Source: Sphingomonas_R arantia (GTDB taxonomy: Bacteria > Pseudomonadota > Alphaproteobacteria > Sphingomonadales > Sphingomonadaceae). Taken from it: a stretch of 64,000 nt of DNA. Below, in pieces: positions 27,920 through 36,980 of the stretch (within the stretch, counting starts at the first letter, position 1; each line of letters begins with the position of its first letter). Made by a program: the position numbers and the translations under genes. The notes under the pieces are model-generated. The model searched no databases, was not told the origin of the DNA, and saw only the letters and a list, made by a program, of their open reading frames with translations. The stretch is from assembly GCF_042682045.1 (NCBI RefSeq), contig NZ_JBHUGS010000005.1, positions 62,001 to 126,000 on the forward strand. The letters are read 5' to 3'.

Positions 27920-29113
27920 GGGGCTGGCCAGCGGCGCAACCCGGACCAAAAGCAACCCGCCGAGCAGGGCAAGTCCGCCAAGCGCCGCGCAGAACCACAG
28001 CACGCCGGGCCAGTTGCCCCACGTCCACGCAAGCCCCCCCGCCGATCCGAGCACGCTCGACCCGAGATAGTAGCAGAACAGATACCAGGCCGCCGCCTGC
28101 CCGCGCCGTGCGCCGCCACGCCGTCCCACCCAGGCGCTGGCGATCGAATGCGCCCCGAAGAATCCGACCGTCACCACGCCGATCCCCGCAATCACCAGCC
28201 AGAGCGGCGGGGCCCCGGACATCGCGATGCCGGCGATCAGGATCACGGTCGGCACCCAGAACACCCGCCGCCGGCCCAGGCGTCCCGCCAGACCGCCGAA
28301 CCACGCGGAACTCGCCGAACCGAGGATGTAGAGCAGGAACACCGCGCCGACCGCCGCCTGACCCAATCCGTAGGGCGGCGCCATCAAGTGGAACCCCGCA
28401 TAATTGTAGATCGAGACGAACACGCCCATCAACAGGAACGCCTCGGCATAGAGCAGCCGCAGCCCGGGATCGCGGAACAGCGGTCCGGCGTCCCGCACCG
28501 TGTCCAGCCACCCTCCCCCGCTGGGCGTGAACCGCCGGGACGGCGGCGCAAGCCGGCGGAACGCCTCCGCCATGGCAAGCCCCGCGACACCCACCGCGGC
28601 CAGGGCCCAGCGCCAGCCGGCGACATCGGCGACCAGTCCCGCGATCAACCGCCCGCCCATCCCGCCCAGCGCGCTGCCGGCGATATACAGCCCCATCGCC
28701 AACCCGACCGCGCCGGCATCCACCTCCTCGGCGACATACGCCATGGCCACGGCCGGAACACCCGCCAGCGCAAGCCCGGCGAGCAGCCGCAGCGCCAACA
28801 GCGCATACCAATCCGGCGCCAGCGCCGCTGCGATGGTCAGGACGCCCGCCGCCAGCATCGCCGCGACCATCAGCGGCCGCCGCCCGACCCGATCCGACAT
28901 CGCACCGGCAACCAGGATCCCGATCGCCAGCGGCCCCGTCGCCATCGACACCGCCAGCGACGCCCCCTCCGCCCGCAACGCGAACCGTTCGGCCAGCAAT
29001 GGCAGCAACGGCTGCACGGAATACAGCGTCGAAAACGTCGCGAACCCGGCGAACAGCATCGCCAGCGTCAATCGCCTGTAGCCGATCGTGCCCAGCGCAT
29101 ACGGTTCGGGCAT
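27911..29113 (-). CDS. MFS transporter, DHA1/YnfM-like
   Basis: 400-residue inner-membrane protein with 12 predicted membrane segments. The N-terminal FSTLYSVQPLLPLLAERF and the loop 2-3 signature SDRVGRRPLM mark a drug:H+ antiporter-1-like transporter related to YnfM/NepI. Substrate unknown; export of a small metabolite or drug is the usual family role. ATG at 29113 is preferred over a TTG one codon upstream; the ribosome-binding site is weak. No partner gene is adjacent: the upstream 187 bases separate it from the formate/nitrite channel, and it converges on GH8. Confidence 0.82.
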   Translation of the reverse strand: MPEPYALGTIGYRRLTLAMLFAGFATFSTLYSVQPLLPLLAERFALRAEGASLAVSMATGPLAIGILVAGAMSDRVGRRPLMVAAMLAAGVLTIAAALAPDWYALLALRLLAGLALAGVPAVAMAYVAEEVDAGAVGLAMGLYIAGSALGGMGGRLIAGLVADVAGWRWALAAVGVAGLAMAEAFRRLAPPSRRFTPSGGGWLDTVRDAGPLFRDPGLRLLYAEAFLLMGVFVSIYNYAGFHLMAPPYGLGQAAVGAVFLLYILGSASSAWFGGLAGRLGRRRVFWVPTVILIAGIAMSGAPPLWLVIAGIGVVTVGFFGAHSIASAWVGRRGGARRGQAAAWYLFCYYLGSSVLGSAGGLAWTWGNWPGVLWFCAALGGLALLGGLLLVRVAPLASPAP

Positions 29114-29300
29114 CAAGACGCGTCGCCGGTCGGCGCTACCAACCCCTCGGGCACGACGGCACGCCTGTCACCCGATCGGATGGCGCGGTTCCGGCGCTGG
29201 ATCGCATCGGCTTCGTCGGCAGGAACCCTGGTCATGCGCCGCACATAGGCACGCCGCGAGACGCACCCTAGGCCTTCGTTCGAAACTAGCCGGCGTAGGG

Positions 29301-30080
29301 TCAGGCCTTCGCCGGCTCGGCGTCGGTCTTCGCCGCGATGCCGTAGGCACCCACGACGAACACCAGCCCGCCGACGACGTTGCCCAGCGTCACCCAGACC
29401 AGATTATGGACCGCACTCGCCAGCGTGATCGTCTCGCCCGGCGCGAACAGCCCAAGTGTCAGCGCGGTCATGTTCGCTACCGAATGCTCGAACCCCGCCG
29501 CCACGAACGCCAGCAGGATCCACGCCATGACGATGCACTTCGCCGCATCGCCGGTGACCCGCGCCGACGTCCAGATCGCCAGGCACACCAGCCAGTTGCA
29601 CAGCACCGCACGGGCCATCAGTGTCATGGCATCGGCCTCCACCTTGTGCGCGGCATAGGCGTCGAACATCGTGCCGGCATTGGCGAACACCTGCCCGCCG
29701 CCGCCTGCGATGAAGATGCCCGACAGGATCAGCGCACCGATCAGGTTGCCGACCCAGACCACGACCATCAGCATCGCGGCGTCGGCCGGCCGCACCGTCC
29801 GGCGCATCAGCCCGAACCCCAGATACATGACGTACCCGGTAAACAGCTCGCCGCCCGCGAACACCGACAGCAGCAGGCCGAGCCCGAAGGTCGCGCCCAT
29901 CACCAGCGGCCGCACGCCAGCCGGCAGCCCGGCGGCGGCGCTGATCGCCAGGATCATCGCGATGCCGATATAGGCCCCGGCCAGCATAGCACCGACGAAG
30001 AAGCCCATGGGCGACCGCCGGATCGCAACCGCTTCCGCGGCTGCACGACCGGCGAAACCGGTGATGGTGGGTGCATACAT
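29301..30080 (-). CDS. Formate/nitrite transporter (FNT) family channel
   Basis: 259-residue FNT-family protein with six membrane segments (for example MGFFVGAMLAGAYIGIAMIL and VVVWVGNLIGALILSGIF). The family hallmarks GGELFTGYVM and AAGFEHSVANM, with the pore His, are present. It moves formate, nitrite or a related monovalent anion across the inner membrane. ATG at 30080 is 4 bases after the stop of the FdhF/YdeP gene, so the two form an operon, which favours formate as substrate (inference). A longer frame to 30125 would overlap the upstream gene and adds a non-conserved N-terminus. Confidence 0.92.
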   Translation of the reverse strand: MYAPTITGFAGRAAAEAVAIRRSPMGFFVGAMLAGAYIGIAMILAISAAAGLPAGVRPLVMGATFGLGLLLSVFAGGELFTGYVMYLGFGLMRRTVRPADAAMLMVVVWVGNLIGALILSGIFIAGGGGQVFANAGTMFDAYAAHKVEADAMTLMARAVLCNWLVCLAIWTSARVTGDAAKCIVMAWILLAFVAAGFEHSVANMTALTLGLFAPGETITLASAVHNLVWVTLGNVVGGLVFVVGAYGIAAKTDAEPAKA

Positions 30081-30084
30081 CGGC

Positions 30085-32448
30085 TCAGACTTTCGCAGTG
30101 ACGGGACGACCGGCAACACCGGCACGTTCGACGATCAATTCGGCGCCGTCATCGGCACCTGCGGCGTGGATCTGGACCGGCACCGACTTGTAGGACGGCG
30201 TGAAGCTTTGCTTGTCATGGTCCTCCAGCGCGATCAGGGGCTGCGTCTCCGGATAATAGGACGCGCAGCAGCCATCGGGCAGGTCATGCTCGACCAGCGT
30301 CAGCCCCTGCACGATCCGGTCGGCGCGCTTGAACTGCAGCGCGGTGGTGACGTCGATCACGTCGCCCTCCGCAAACCCCAGCCGCGCGATCTCCTTGCCG
30401 TTCATGAACAGGATGTCGCGCCGCCCGAAGACACCGCGATACCGGTCGTCGAGCGCGTAGATCGTCGTGTTGTACTGGTCGTGCGACCGCAGCGTCGTCA
30501 GCCGCATGACGCTCGGGTCGCCGATCGTCTCGTCCTCCTCGACACCCGGCGACACGATGAAGTTCGCCTTCTTCGATTCGGTCAGCCACACCCGCTCCGC
30601 CGCCGCGTTGGGCAGGTGGAACCCGCCCGGTTCGCGGATGCGGATGTTATAGTCCTTGAACGCCGGGAACACCGCCTCGATGCTGTCGCGGATCGTGTCG
30701 TAGTTCGCGACATAACCGTCCCAGTCGATCCCACCCTTGGCGCCCAGCGTCGCCTTGGCGATCCCGGCGACGATCCACGGTTCGGACCGGACATTCTCGC
30801 CCGGCGGCATCAGGAACCCCCGCGAGGCGTGGACCATCGACATCGAATCCTCGACCGTCACAGACTGCGGCCCGCCCGCCTGCATGTCGCGCTCCGTCCG
30901 GCCCAGGCACGGCAGGATGTACGTCGCGCCCTTCGCCATCAGCAGCTGCGTGCGGTTCAGCTTGGTCGTGATGTGGACGGCCAGCTCCATGTTGCGGAAG
31001 CCCGCCACGCACGCCTGCGGATCGGACGCGGCGATCGCCAGGTTCCCGCCCAGGCAAACGATCGCCTTGGCTTTCCCGTCGCGCATCGCGGCGATGCTTT
31101 CGACCACCGAATGACCATGCTCGCGCGGCGGTTCGAACCCGAACACCTCCTTCATCTTGTCGAGCAGCATCGGCATCGGCCGTTCGGTGATGCCGACGGT
31201 CCGGTCGCCCTGCACGTTGCTGTGCCCGCGCAGCGGACAGATGCCCGCCCCCGGCCGGCCGATATTGCCGCGCAGCAGCAGCAGGTTCGCGATCTGCTGC
31301 ACGTTGCTCGTGCCGGTCCGGTGCTGCGTGATCCCCATGCCGTAGCAGGCGATGGTCGCCTTCGACTGCGAATACAGCCGCGCGACCTCCTCCAGGTCGC
31401 TCTGCCCCAACCCGCTCGCCGCGACGATGTCGTCCCACTCAGCGGCTTCCAGATCGGCGATCAGCGCGTCGATCCCGGTCGTATGTTCGGCGATGAACGC
31501 ATGGTCCAGCACCGGCGGCTCGCCCGCGGCGGTCGCCGCCTTGTCCATCGCGACCAGCGCCTTGGAAATCCCCTTCAGCGCCGCGGCATCGCCACCGACC
31601 TTCACCTGCAGGTAGCTGCTCGCGATCGGCGTCGCGGAGAACGTCGCCATCTCGACCACCGACTGCGGCGATTCGAACCGTTCGAGCGAGCGCTCCTTCA
31701 GAGGGTTGAACGCGATGATCTTGCCGCCGCGGCGCGACACCTCGCGCAGCGTCGCCATCATGCGCGGATGGTTGGTGCCGGGATTGTGACCGATCGACAG
31801 GATCAGGTCGGCGTGATCGAAATCCTCCAGGCTGACCGTACCCTTGCCGATGCCGATCGACTTGGGCAGCCCGACCGAGGTCGCCTCGTGGCACATGTTC
31901 GAACAGTCCGGGAAATTGTTGGTCCCGTACAGCCGCACGAACAGCTGCAACAGGAACGCCGCCTCGTTCGAACACCGCCCGGAGGTGTAGAATTCCGCCT
32001 GGTTCGGGTCGTCCAGCCTGGCCAGCCCCGCACCGATCTCGGCCAGCGCCTCATCCCATCCGACGACCTCATAATGGTCGGTCGCCTTGTTGTAGCGCAG
32101 CGGTTCCGTCACGCGGCCCTCGCCTTCCAGCCAGTGGTCGGTTTTCGCCCACAGATCCGACACGGAATGTTCGGCGAAGAACTCCGCACCGATCTTCTTG
32201 GCGGTCGACTCCCACGCCACGGCCTTCGCGCCGTTCTCGCAGAATTCGAACGAGGAACTGTGCTTCGGGTCCGGCCAGGCGCAGCTCGGACAATCGAAGC
32301 CGTCCGGCTGGTTCGACTTCAACAGGGTCTGCGCGCCGCGCTGGACGATCTGCTGCGCCTTGAGGCTCAGGGCCACCGCCTTCAGCGCGCCCCAGCCGCC
32401 GGCCGGGCCGGTATAGTCCTTGATCCCGTCGGGACGCTTGCTCCGCAT
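30085..32448 (-). CDS. FdhF/YdeP family molybdopterin oxidoreductase
   Basis: 787-residue molybdenum-bis-MGD enzyme of the FdhF/YdeP type, related to the catalytic subunit of formate dehydrogenase. Signature segments are FDCPSCAWPDPKH near residue 50, FYTSGRCSNEAAFLLQ, the candidate Mo-ligand region PDCSNMCHEATS (~170-180), and a C-terminal MoCo-binding domain with RSHDQYNTTIYA. It lacks the classic N-terminal four-Cys iron-sulfur motif of FdhF, as is usual in YdeP. Reaction unproven; formate oxidation is suggested by the coupled FNT channel, while E. coli YdeP is linked to acid resistance. ATG at 32448 follows GGAGATTC; the frame opens 33 codons earlier. No FdhD or cofactor-synthesis gene is next to it. 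Confidence 0.9.
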   Translation of the reverse strand: MRSKRPDGIKDYTGPAGGWGALKAVALSLKAQQIVQRGAQTLLKSNQPDGFDCPSCAWPDPKHSSSFEFCENGAKAVAWESTAKKIGAEFFAEHSVSDLWAKTDHWLEGEGRVTEPLRYNKATDHYEVVGWDEALAEIGAGLARLDDPNQAEFYTSGRCSNEAAFLLQLFVRLYGTNNFPDCSNMCHEATSVGLPKSIGIGKGTVSLEDFDHADLILSIGHNPGTNHPRMMATLREVSRRGGKIIAFNPLKERSLERFESPQSVVEMATFSATPIASSYLQVKVGGDAAALKGISKALVAMDKAATAAGEPPVLDHAFIAEHTTGIDALIADLEAAEWDDIVAASGLGQSDLEEVARLYSQSKATIACYGMGITQHRTGTSNVQQIANLLLLRGNIGRPGAGICPLRGHSNVQGDRTVGITERPMPMLLDKMKEVFGFEPPREHGHSVVESIAAMRDGKAKAIVCLGGNLAIAASDPQACVAGFRNMELAVHITTKLNRTQLLMAKGATYILPCLGRTERDMQAGGPQSVTVEDSMSMVHASRGFLMPPGENVRSEPWIVAGIAKATLGAKGGIDWDGYVANYDTIRDSIEAVFPAFKDYNIRIREPGGFHLPNAAAERVWLTESKKANFIVSPGVEEDETIGDPSVMRLTTLRSHDQYNTTIYALDDRYRGVFGRRDILFMNGKEIARLGFAEGDVIDVTTALQFKRADRIVQGLTLVEHDLPDGCCASYYPETQPLIALEDHDKQSFTPSYKSVPVQIHAAGADDGAELIVERAGVAGRPVTAKV

Positions 32449-32591
32449 ACTCGAATCTCCAGGCGGCCAGCCGTTTACGGATGGCCGATCACTGGTCGCT
32501 CCAGAAACCTCGCGCAAGGAAAACGCAAGTTTCGTCGCAGCTTGCATCGATAGTCCGTGGTCCGGCCGTGCCGGATGCGCCGTTCGGATAA

Positions 32592-32619
32592 GGACGACCT
32601 GCCCGGTGGCAGGTCGTCC
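32592..32619 (-). terminator. Strong 12-bp hairpin downstream of TBDR gene
   Basis: GGACGACCTGCC (32592-32603) pairs without mismatch with 32608-32619 around the tetraloop CGGT, 6 bases beyond the TBDR stop in the direction of transcription. The downstream sequence on that strand begins TTATCC, so the U-run is weak. It most likely ends the shikimate-dehydrogenase-MFS-TBDR transcript and separates it from the FdhF promoter. Confidence 0.65.
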
Positions 32620-32625
32620 ACACCC

Positions 32626-35619
32626 TCAGAACCGCGCCTTGAACCCCATGTAGAAAGACCGGCCCAGCACATCGTAGGTTCCGGGCAGCGTGTTGCCTGG
32701 CGTACCGGCGATCACCAACGGCGCCTTGTCGAACAGGTTGGTCACGCCCGCGCGCAACTGGAACCGCTCGTTCACCGCGATGCGCCCGGTCAGGTCGAAC
32801 AGGTCGTAGGACGGCACCCCCGCCGCCGGGCTGGCCGGGCGAATGACGCTCGTCACGTCGCGCATCGCATTCAGGTGGCGCCAGCGCACGCCGATGTCAG
32901 CCTTGCCGAGTGTCAGGTTGCCCGTCGTCGTGTACCGCCAGCGCGGCAGCGGCAGCGAATTGGTCGCGTCGATCGTGCCTGCAAACTCCTGGAACGCATC
33001 GGTCGGGAAGTTCTTGACCTGATAGCTGTCGAGATAGCTCACCAGCGTATTGAGCGAGAAGCGCACGTCCCCGCCGTTCGCCAGCGACGCGATATCCAGG
33101 CTCCAGTCGAGCTGGACGTCGATCCCCTTCGTCTTCAACCCACCCAGGTTGAGGTAGGGCAGCGCGACGTTGGTGATCCCGCCCGTCTGGTCGCGCGTGA
33201 TCAGCCCGCAGAATGTGTTGGCCGCATCATAGGTCGGGTTGCTCCCGTCCTGGTTGTAGCATTTCGCCAGCGCAGTATTCCCGGCCACGGTCGAGATGAC
33301 GTCCGTGATTGAGATGTCGTAATAATCCACCGACAGCGACAGGCCGCGCAGCAGCGGCGACTGGAAACGCGGGCGCAGCACGATGCCGGCCGTCTTGGTC
33401 GTCGCCTTTTCCGGGCTGAGCGCGAGGTTGCCCGAGTTGGTGACCGGGATCGCCACCGTCGTGAAGTTGTAGTTGTCGACCAGCGCGGTCGGCACGCCGG
33501 TGGCGATGCACAGCGTCCGCAACTGCGCCGCTCCGCTGCCCGTCCGCGACACGCTGCGCACGTCGCAGGGGTCGCCCGATGCCGGCGGATTGCCGATCTG
33601 GACCTGCGCACCCGTCGCCGAACTGAACAGTTCGCCGATGTTCGGGGCGCGGATCGCGCGCTGATACCCGCCGCGCAACAGCACCATCTTGACCGGCGAC
33701 CATTCGACTTCCGCCTTGTACGTCGTGGCCCCGCCCGTGACGTTATAGTCCGAATAGCGCGCACCCAGGCTCAGGTTCAGCGTCTGGAAGAACGGCGTTT
33801 CGCGCAGGATCGGTACGAACAGTTCTCCGGCAATCTCCTTCACGTTCGTCTTGCCGCTGGTCGGGTTGGTCTGGTTCGTCGCGAACACGTCGCCCGCGAT
33901 CAGCTCCGCGCCGGGCTCGAAACTATATTTGTTCTCGCGGTACGTACCGACCACCGACAGCTTCAGGTCACCCGCCGGCAGCGTCAGCAGCGTGCCCTGC
34001 ACCGCCCCCTCGACCGTGTTCTGGCGGATATCCTCGTCGCGGCTGACGCGGCGCGTGATGAACGCGGCGCAGGCCGGTGAGATCGTCCCGGCATTGGCGA
34101 GCCCGAACGGGTTGTATCCACCCGCGCACAGCGACTGCCCGCCGTCGCTCGCCCCCAGCAGGCGGTTGAGCTGGCTGCCCAGCACGCCCGGCGCGATGTC
34201 GTCATGGATGACGTTGCGGTCGCGCGATCCGTAGATGTCGTAGGTCCAGTCGCCGAAGCCCAGCTTGCCGCGTGCGCCGACGATGAACTGGCTGGTTTCG
34301 AACGTCGTATCGAACACGCGCGACGGCAGTTCGGTGAACCGCCGGTTGATCGCGAACGGCGCATTGGGGTCGGGCCGCGATGCCAGGACGGCGCGCAGGC
34401 TGGCCGGGATGAACGGGTTGGCGGCGGACACGTTGACGTTGATGAACTGGGTCAGCGAATTGCCGACATTGGTCTGCGCTTCGGAACGGGTGAACAGCCC
34501 CTGCGCGTACAGCGTCAGCGCGTCCGACACCTCATACTCGGCTTTGCCGAACGCGTTGAACCGCTCCAGCGGCCGCTCGATCGACTGCTGGCGCGCCACC
34601 GGCTGACGCACGACATTGCCGAACGTGACATAGTCCCCGGTCGTCGGGCCGGCATAGTTGGTCGCACCGACCTGGCTGAACAAAGATCCGTCGTCGTTGA
34701 ACCCCAGCGAGTTGGTCCGCGCCACCGTACCGGGCGCACGGTTGCCGAACGCCGCATTCACCGCGGCCTGCGTCGGCAGGTTGGTGGCGGACGGCACGAA
34801 CGTCCCCTGCCCGATGAACGACGACAGGATGCCCAGGTCGAAGAACGACCGCTCGGATCCCTTCAGCTCGTCGCGCTTGGTATAGCCCGCTGCCCCTACG
34901 ATGCTGAACCGGTCGTCGCCGGATGTCCATCCGCCGACGGCCGACAGGTCGGTCGCCAGCCGATCCGCGCGGAACGTGTTGCCGATCTGCCCGTCGATCT
35001 CGATCCCGTTGATGTTGCGCCGCGTGCGGAAATTGACGACGCCGGAAATCGCGTCCGACCCATAGACCGCCGACGCACCGCCGGTGATCGTCTCCACGCT
35101 TTCGATCAGTGATTGCGGGATGATGTTGACGTCGGTGACGTTGAAGACGGTCGACGGCGGCAACCGCCGCCCGTCGAGCAGCACCAGGTTGCGCCGGTCG
35201 CCCAGGCCACGCAGGTTGAGCGTCGCGCGTCCCGCGCTGGCCGCCGCCGATGCGCCGCCGCCCTGCGATCCCGACCCCGGAATGAACTGCGGCAACTGGT
35301 TCAGCGACTGTTCGACGTTGACCGCACCGGTGGCCTTCAGCGCTTCCTGGCTGGTCGTCACGATCGGGCTGGCGGAGGTATAGTCGCTGCGCGTGATGCG
35401 CGATCCGGTCACGACGATCTCGCCGTCGCCGGTTTCCGCGGGCGCGGCCTGAACCTCGGCCGGCGTCGCGGCACCCTGGCTGGGCAGCAGCGCGGGCGAC
35501 GTCTGGTCCGCGGCCGGCGGCAACGAGCTCGCGTCCGGCGCCGGGGTGGCCGTCTGCGCGACGCCCGCCGACGTCCAGAGCAAGGCTACCGCGGACACAC
35601 CGATCCTGTACCTCTTCAT
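32626..35619 (-). CDS. TonB-dependent outer-membrane receptor
   Basis: 997-residue TBDR: signal peptide (MKRYRIGVSAVALLWTSAG), an Ala/Pro/Glu linker to ~residue 70, the plug (~72-200, GEIVVTGSRITRSDYTSASP) and the barrel ending MGFKARF. Its plug and a Cys-bearing loop (CGLITRDQTGG) are close to those of the receptor at 7355-10303. ATG at 35619 is set by an excellent GGGAGGA site; the ~215 residues of open frame upstream are antisense of the MFS gene. It is the third gene after the shikimate-dehydrogenase-like and MFS genes, 59 bases from the MFS stop, so its ligand is probably the compound those proteins import and oxidise (inference). Confidence 0.93.
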   Translation of the reverse strand: MKRYRIGVSAVALLWTSAGVAQTATPAPDASSLPPAADQTSPALLPSQGAATPAEVQAAPAETGDGEIVVTGSRITRSDYTSASPIVTTSQEALKATGAVNVEQSLNQLPQFIPGSGSQGGGASAAASAGRATLNLRGLGDRRNLVLLDGRRLPPSTVFNVTDVNIIPQSLIESVETITGGASAVYGSDAISGVVNFRTRRNINGIEIDGQIGNTFRADRLATDLSAVGGWTSGDDRFSIVGAAGYTKRDELKGSERSFFDLGILSSFIGQGTFVPSATNLPTQAAVNAAFGNRAPGTVARTNSLGFNDDGSLFSQVGATNYAGPTTGDYVTFGNVVRQPVARQQSIERPLERFNAFGKAEYEVSDALTLYAQGLFTRSEAQTNVGNSLTQFINVNVSAANPFIPASLRAVLASRPDPNAPFAINRRFTELPSRVFDTTFETSQFIVGARGKLGFGDWTYDIYGSRDRNVIHDDIAPGVLGSQLNRLLGASDGGQSLCAGGYNPFGLANAGTISPACAAFITRRVSRDEDIRQNTVEGAVQGTLLTLPAGDLKLSVVGTYRENKYSFEPGAELIAGDVFATNQTNPTSGKTNVKEIAGELFVPILRETPFFQTLNLSLGARYSDYNVTGGATTYKAEVEWSPVKMVLLRGGYQRAIRAPNIGELFSSATGAQVQIGNPPASGDPCDVRSVSRTGSGAAQLRTLCIATGVPTALVDNYNFTTVAIPVTNSGNLALSPEKATTKTAGIVLRPRFQSPLLRGLSLSVDYYDISITDVISTVAGNTALAKCYNQDGSNPTYDAANTFCGLITRDQTGGITNVALPYLNLGGLKTKGIDVQLDWSLDIASLANGGDVRFSLNTLVSYLDSYQVKNFPTDAFQEFAGTIDATNSLPLPRWRYTTTGNLTLGKADIGVRWRHLNAMRDVTSVIRPASPAAGVPSYDLFDLTGRIAVNERFQLRAGVTNLFDKAPLVIAGTPGNTLPGTYDVLGRSFYMGFKARF

Positions 35620-35678
35620 GACTGATCCTCCCTGATTTGTTTTTTTGGTATCGACACACTGCTGATCCGCAGCGATTT

Positions 35679-36980
35679 CTAGGTGACCGTGGGTAGCTCG
35701 ATCCGGCTGACGTCGGTCAGGATGACGATGTACGAAAGCGCCCCGAGCAGGGCGACGACCCCGATGAACCCCAGCGCGTAGGCGAAGCTGCCGGTGACCG
35801 CGACGATCCCGCCGATCACCAGCGGCGTGATGATGCCCGCCAGGTTCGCGGCCAGGTTGAAGATGCCGCCGGTCACGCCGAGCATCCCTTCCGGCGCGAT
35901 ATCGGACACCAGCGTCCAGCCCAGCGCCGCCATCCCCTGCGCGAAGAACGCCAGCGACAGGATCGCGATCACCACCCGATCGTCGGTCACGAAATTCGCC
36001 GCGACGATCGTCGATGCCAGCAGCAGGCCGAGGATGATCGGCAATTTGCGGGCGACCGTGGCCGACACACCCCGCCGCAGCATCGTGTCCGACCACCACC
36101 CGCCGAACAGCACGCCGACCGATGCGGCGATGAACGGCAGGATCGCGAAGAAACCGATCTTCAGCCAGTCCATGTGACGCTCGACCGCCAGGTAGGTCGG
36201 GAACCACGTCAGGAAGAAGACGAGCGTCGAATTGCCCGCGAACTGACCGAGGCAGATGCCCCACATCTTGCGTTCGCGCAGCAGCAGCGCCGCCTTCGAC
36301 CAGTCGAGCTTCGGCGCGGCGGCGTGTGCGGCCAGACCGCCGCCGGCGACGATGTGCGCGATCTCCGCCGGGTTGGCATCGCTGTCGGCGGGCTCACGGT
36401 AGCCGCGCCACCAGATCAGCGCGAACACCAGCCCGACGACGCCCGCCCCCACGAACAACGACCGCCAGCCCCAATGCGCCAGCATCGCGAACAGCAGCGG
36501 ACTGAGAAATGCCAGCCCGATATATTCACCGACCGTATAGACCCCGGTCGCCAGCGCGCGTTCTTGTCGCGGGAACCACGTCGCCACCACCCGCCCGTTC
36601 GCCGGGAAACAGGGCGACTCCGCGATGCCGAGTAGCAACCTCAGCCCGAGCAGCGAGGCGATCCCGCCGACCAGCGCATGGAACAGCGTGAACAGCGACC
36701 AGAACCCGACCGACAGGCAATAGGTCAGCCGCGTCCCGAACCGGTCGAGAAACGCCCCGCCCGGAATCTGCGACGCGGCGTAGGTCCACGAAAATGCGGA
36801 AAACACGACGCCCATCAGCGCGGGGCTGATCGACAATTCCTTGGTCAGCGCCGGCGCGGCGATGCCCAGGATGGTGCGGTCCAGATAGTTGATCAGCGTG
36901 CCGGTCGCGATCAGCGCCAGCATGCTGAACCGGACGCGCGACCGCCGATCACCCGACGTCGCGGCCGCCACCGCGGTCAT
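35679..36980 (-). CDS. MFS transporter, anion:cation symporter (ACS) type
   Basis: 433-residue inner-membrane transporter with 12 segments. TLINYLDRTILGIAAPAL in segment 1 and IPGGAFLDRFGTRLTY in loop 2-3 are typical of the ACS family, which imports organic anions such as hexuronates, galactonate and aromatic acids. Its ATG at 36980 overlaps the stop of the shikimate-dehydrogenase-like gene (ATGA), so the two are translationally coupled. A quinate, shikimate or similar cyclic acid is therefore a sensible cargo, although sequence alone does not separate it from sugar acids. The long frame running to 37823 is an antisense artefact. Confidence 0.88.
   Translation of the reverse strand: MTAVAAATSGDRRSRVRFSMLALIATGTLINYLDRTILGIAAPALTKELSISPALMGVVFSAFSWTYAASQIPGGAFLDRFGTRLTYCLSVGFWSLFTLFHALVGGIASLLGLRLLLGIAESPCFPANGRVVATWFPRQERALATGVYTVGEYIGLAFLSPLLFAMLAHWGWRSLFVGAGVVGLVFALIWWRGYREPADSDANPAEIAHIVAGGGLAAHAAAPKLDWSKAALLLRERKMWGICLGQFAGNSTLVFFLTWFPTYLAVERHMDWLKIGFFAILPFIAASVGVLFGGWWSDTMLRRGVSATVARKLPIILGLLLASTIVAANFVTDDRVVIAILSLAFFAQGMAALGWTLVSDIAPEGMLGVTGGIFNLAANLAGIITPLVIGGIVAVTGSFAYALGFIGVVALLGALSYIVILTDVSRIELPTVT

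Noticed and set aside
35620..35678. T-rich run and small hairpin between MFS and TBDR as a terminator
   Set aside because: On the transcribed (minus) strand the run reads as A residues, so it cannot act as a U-tract; the genes are more likely one operon.
35620..36264. N-terminal extension of the TBDR frame
   Set aside because: It overlaps the MFS gene in antisense-like composition, while a strong GGGAGGA site and signal peptide place the start at 35619.
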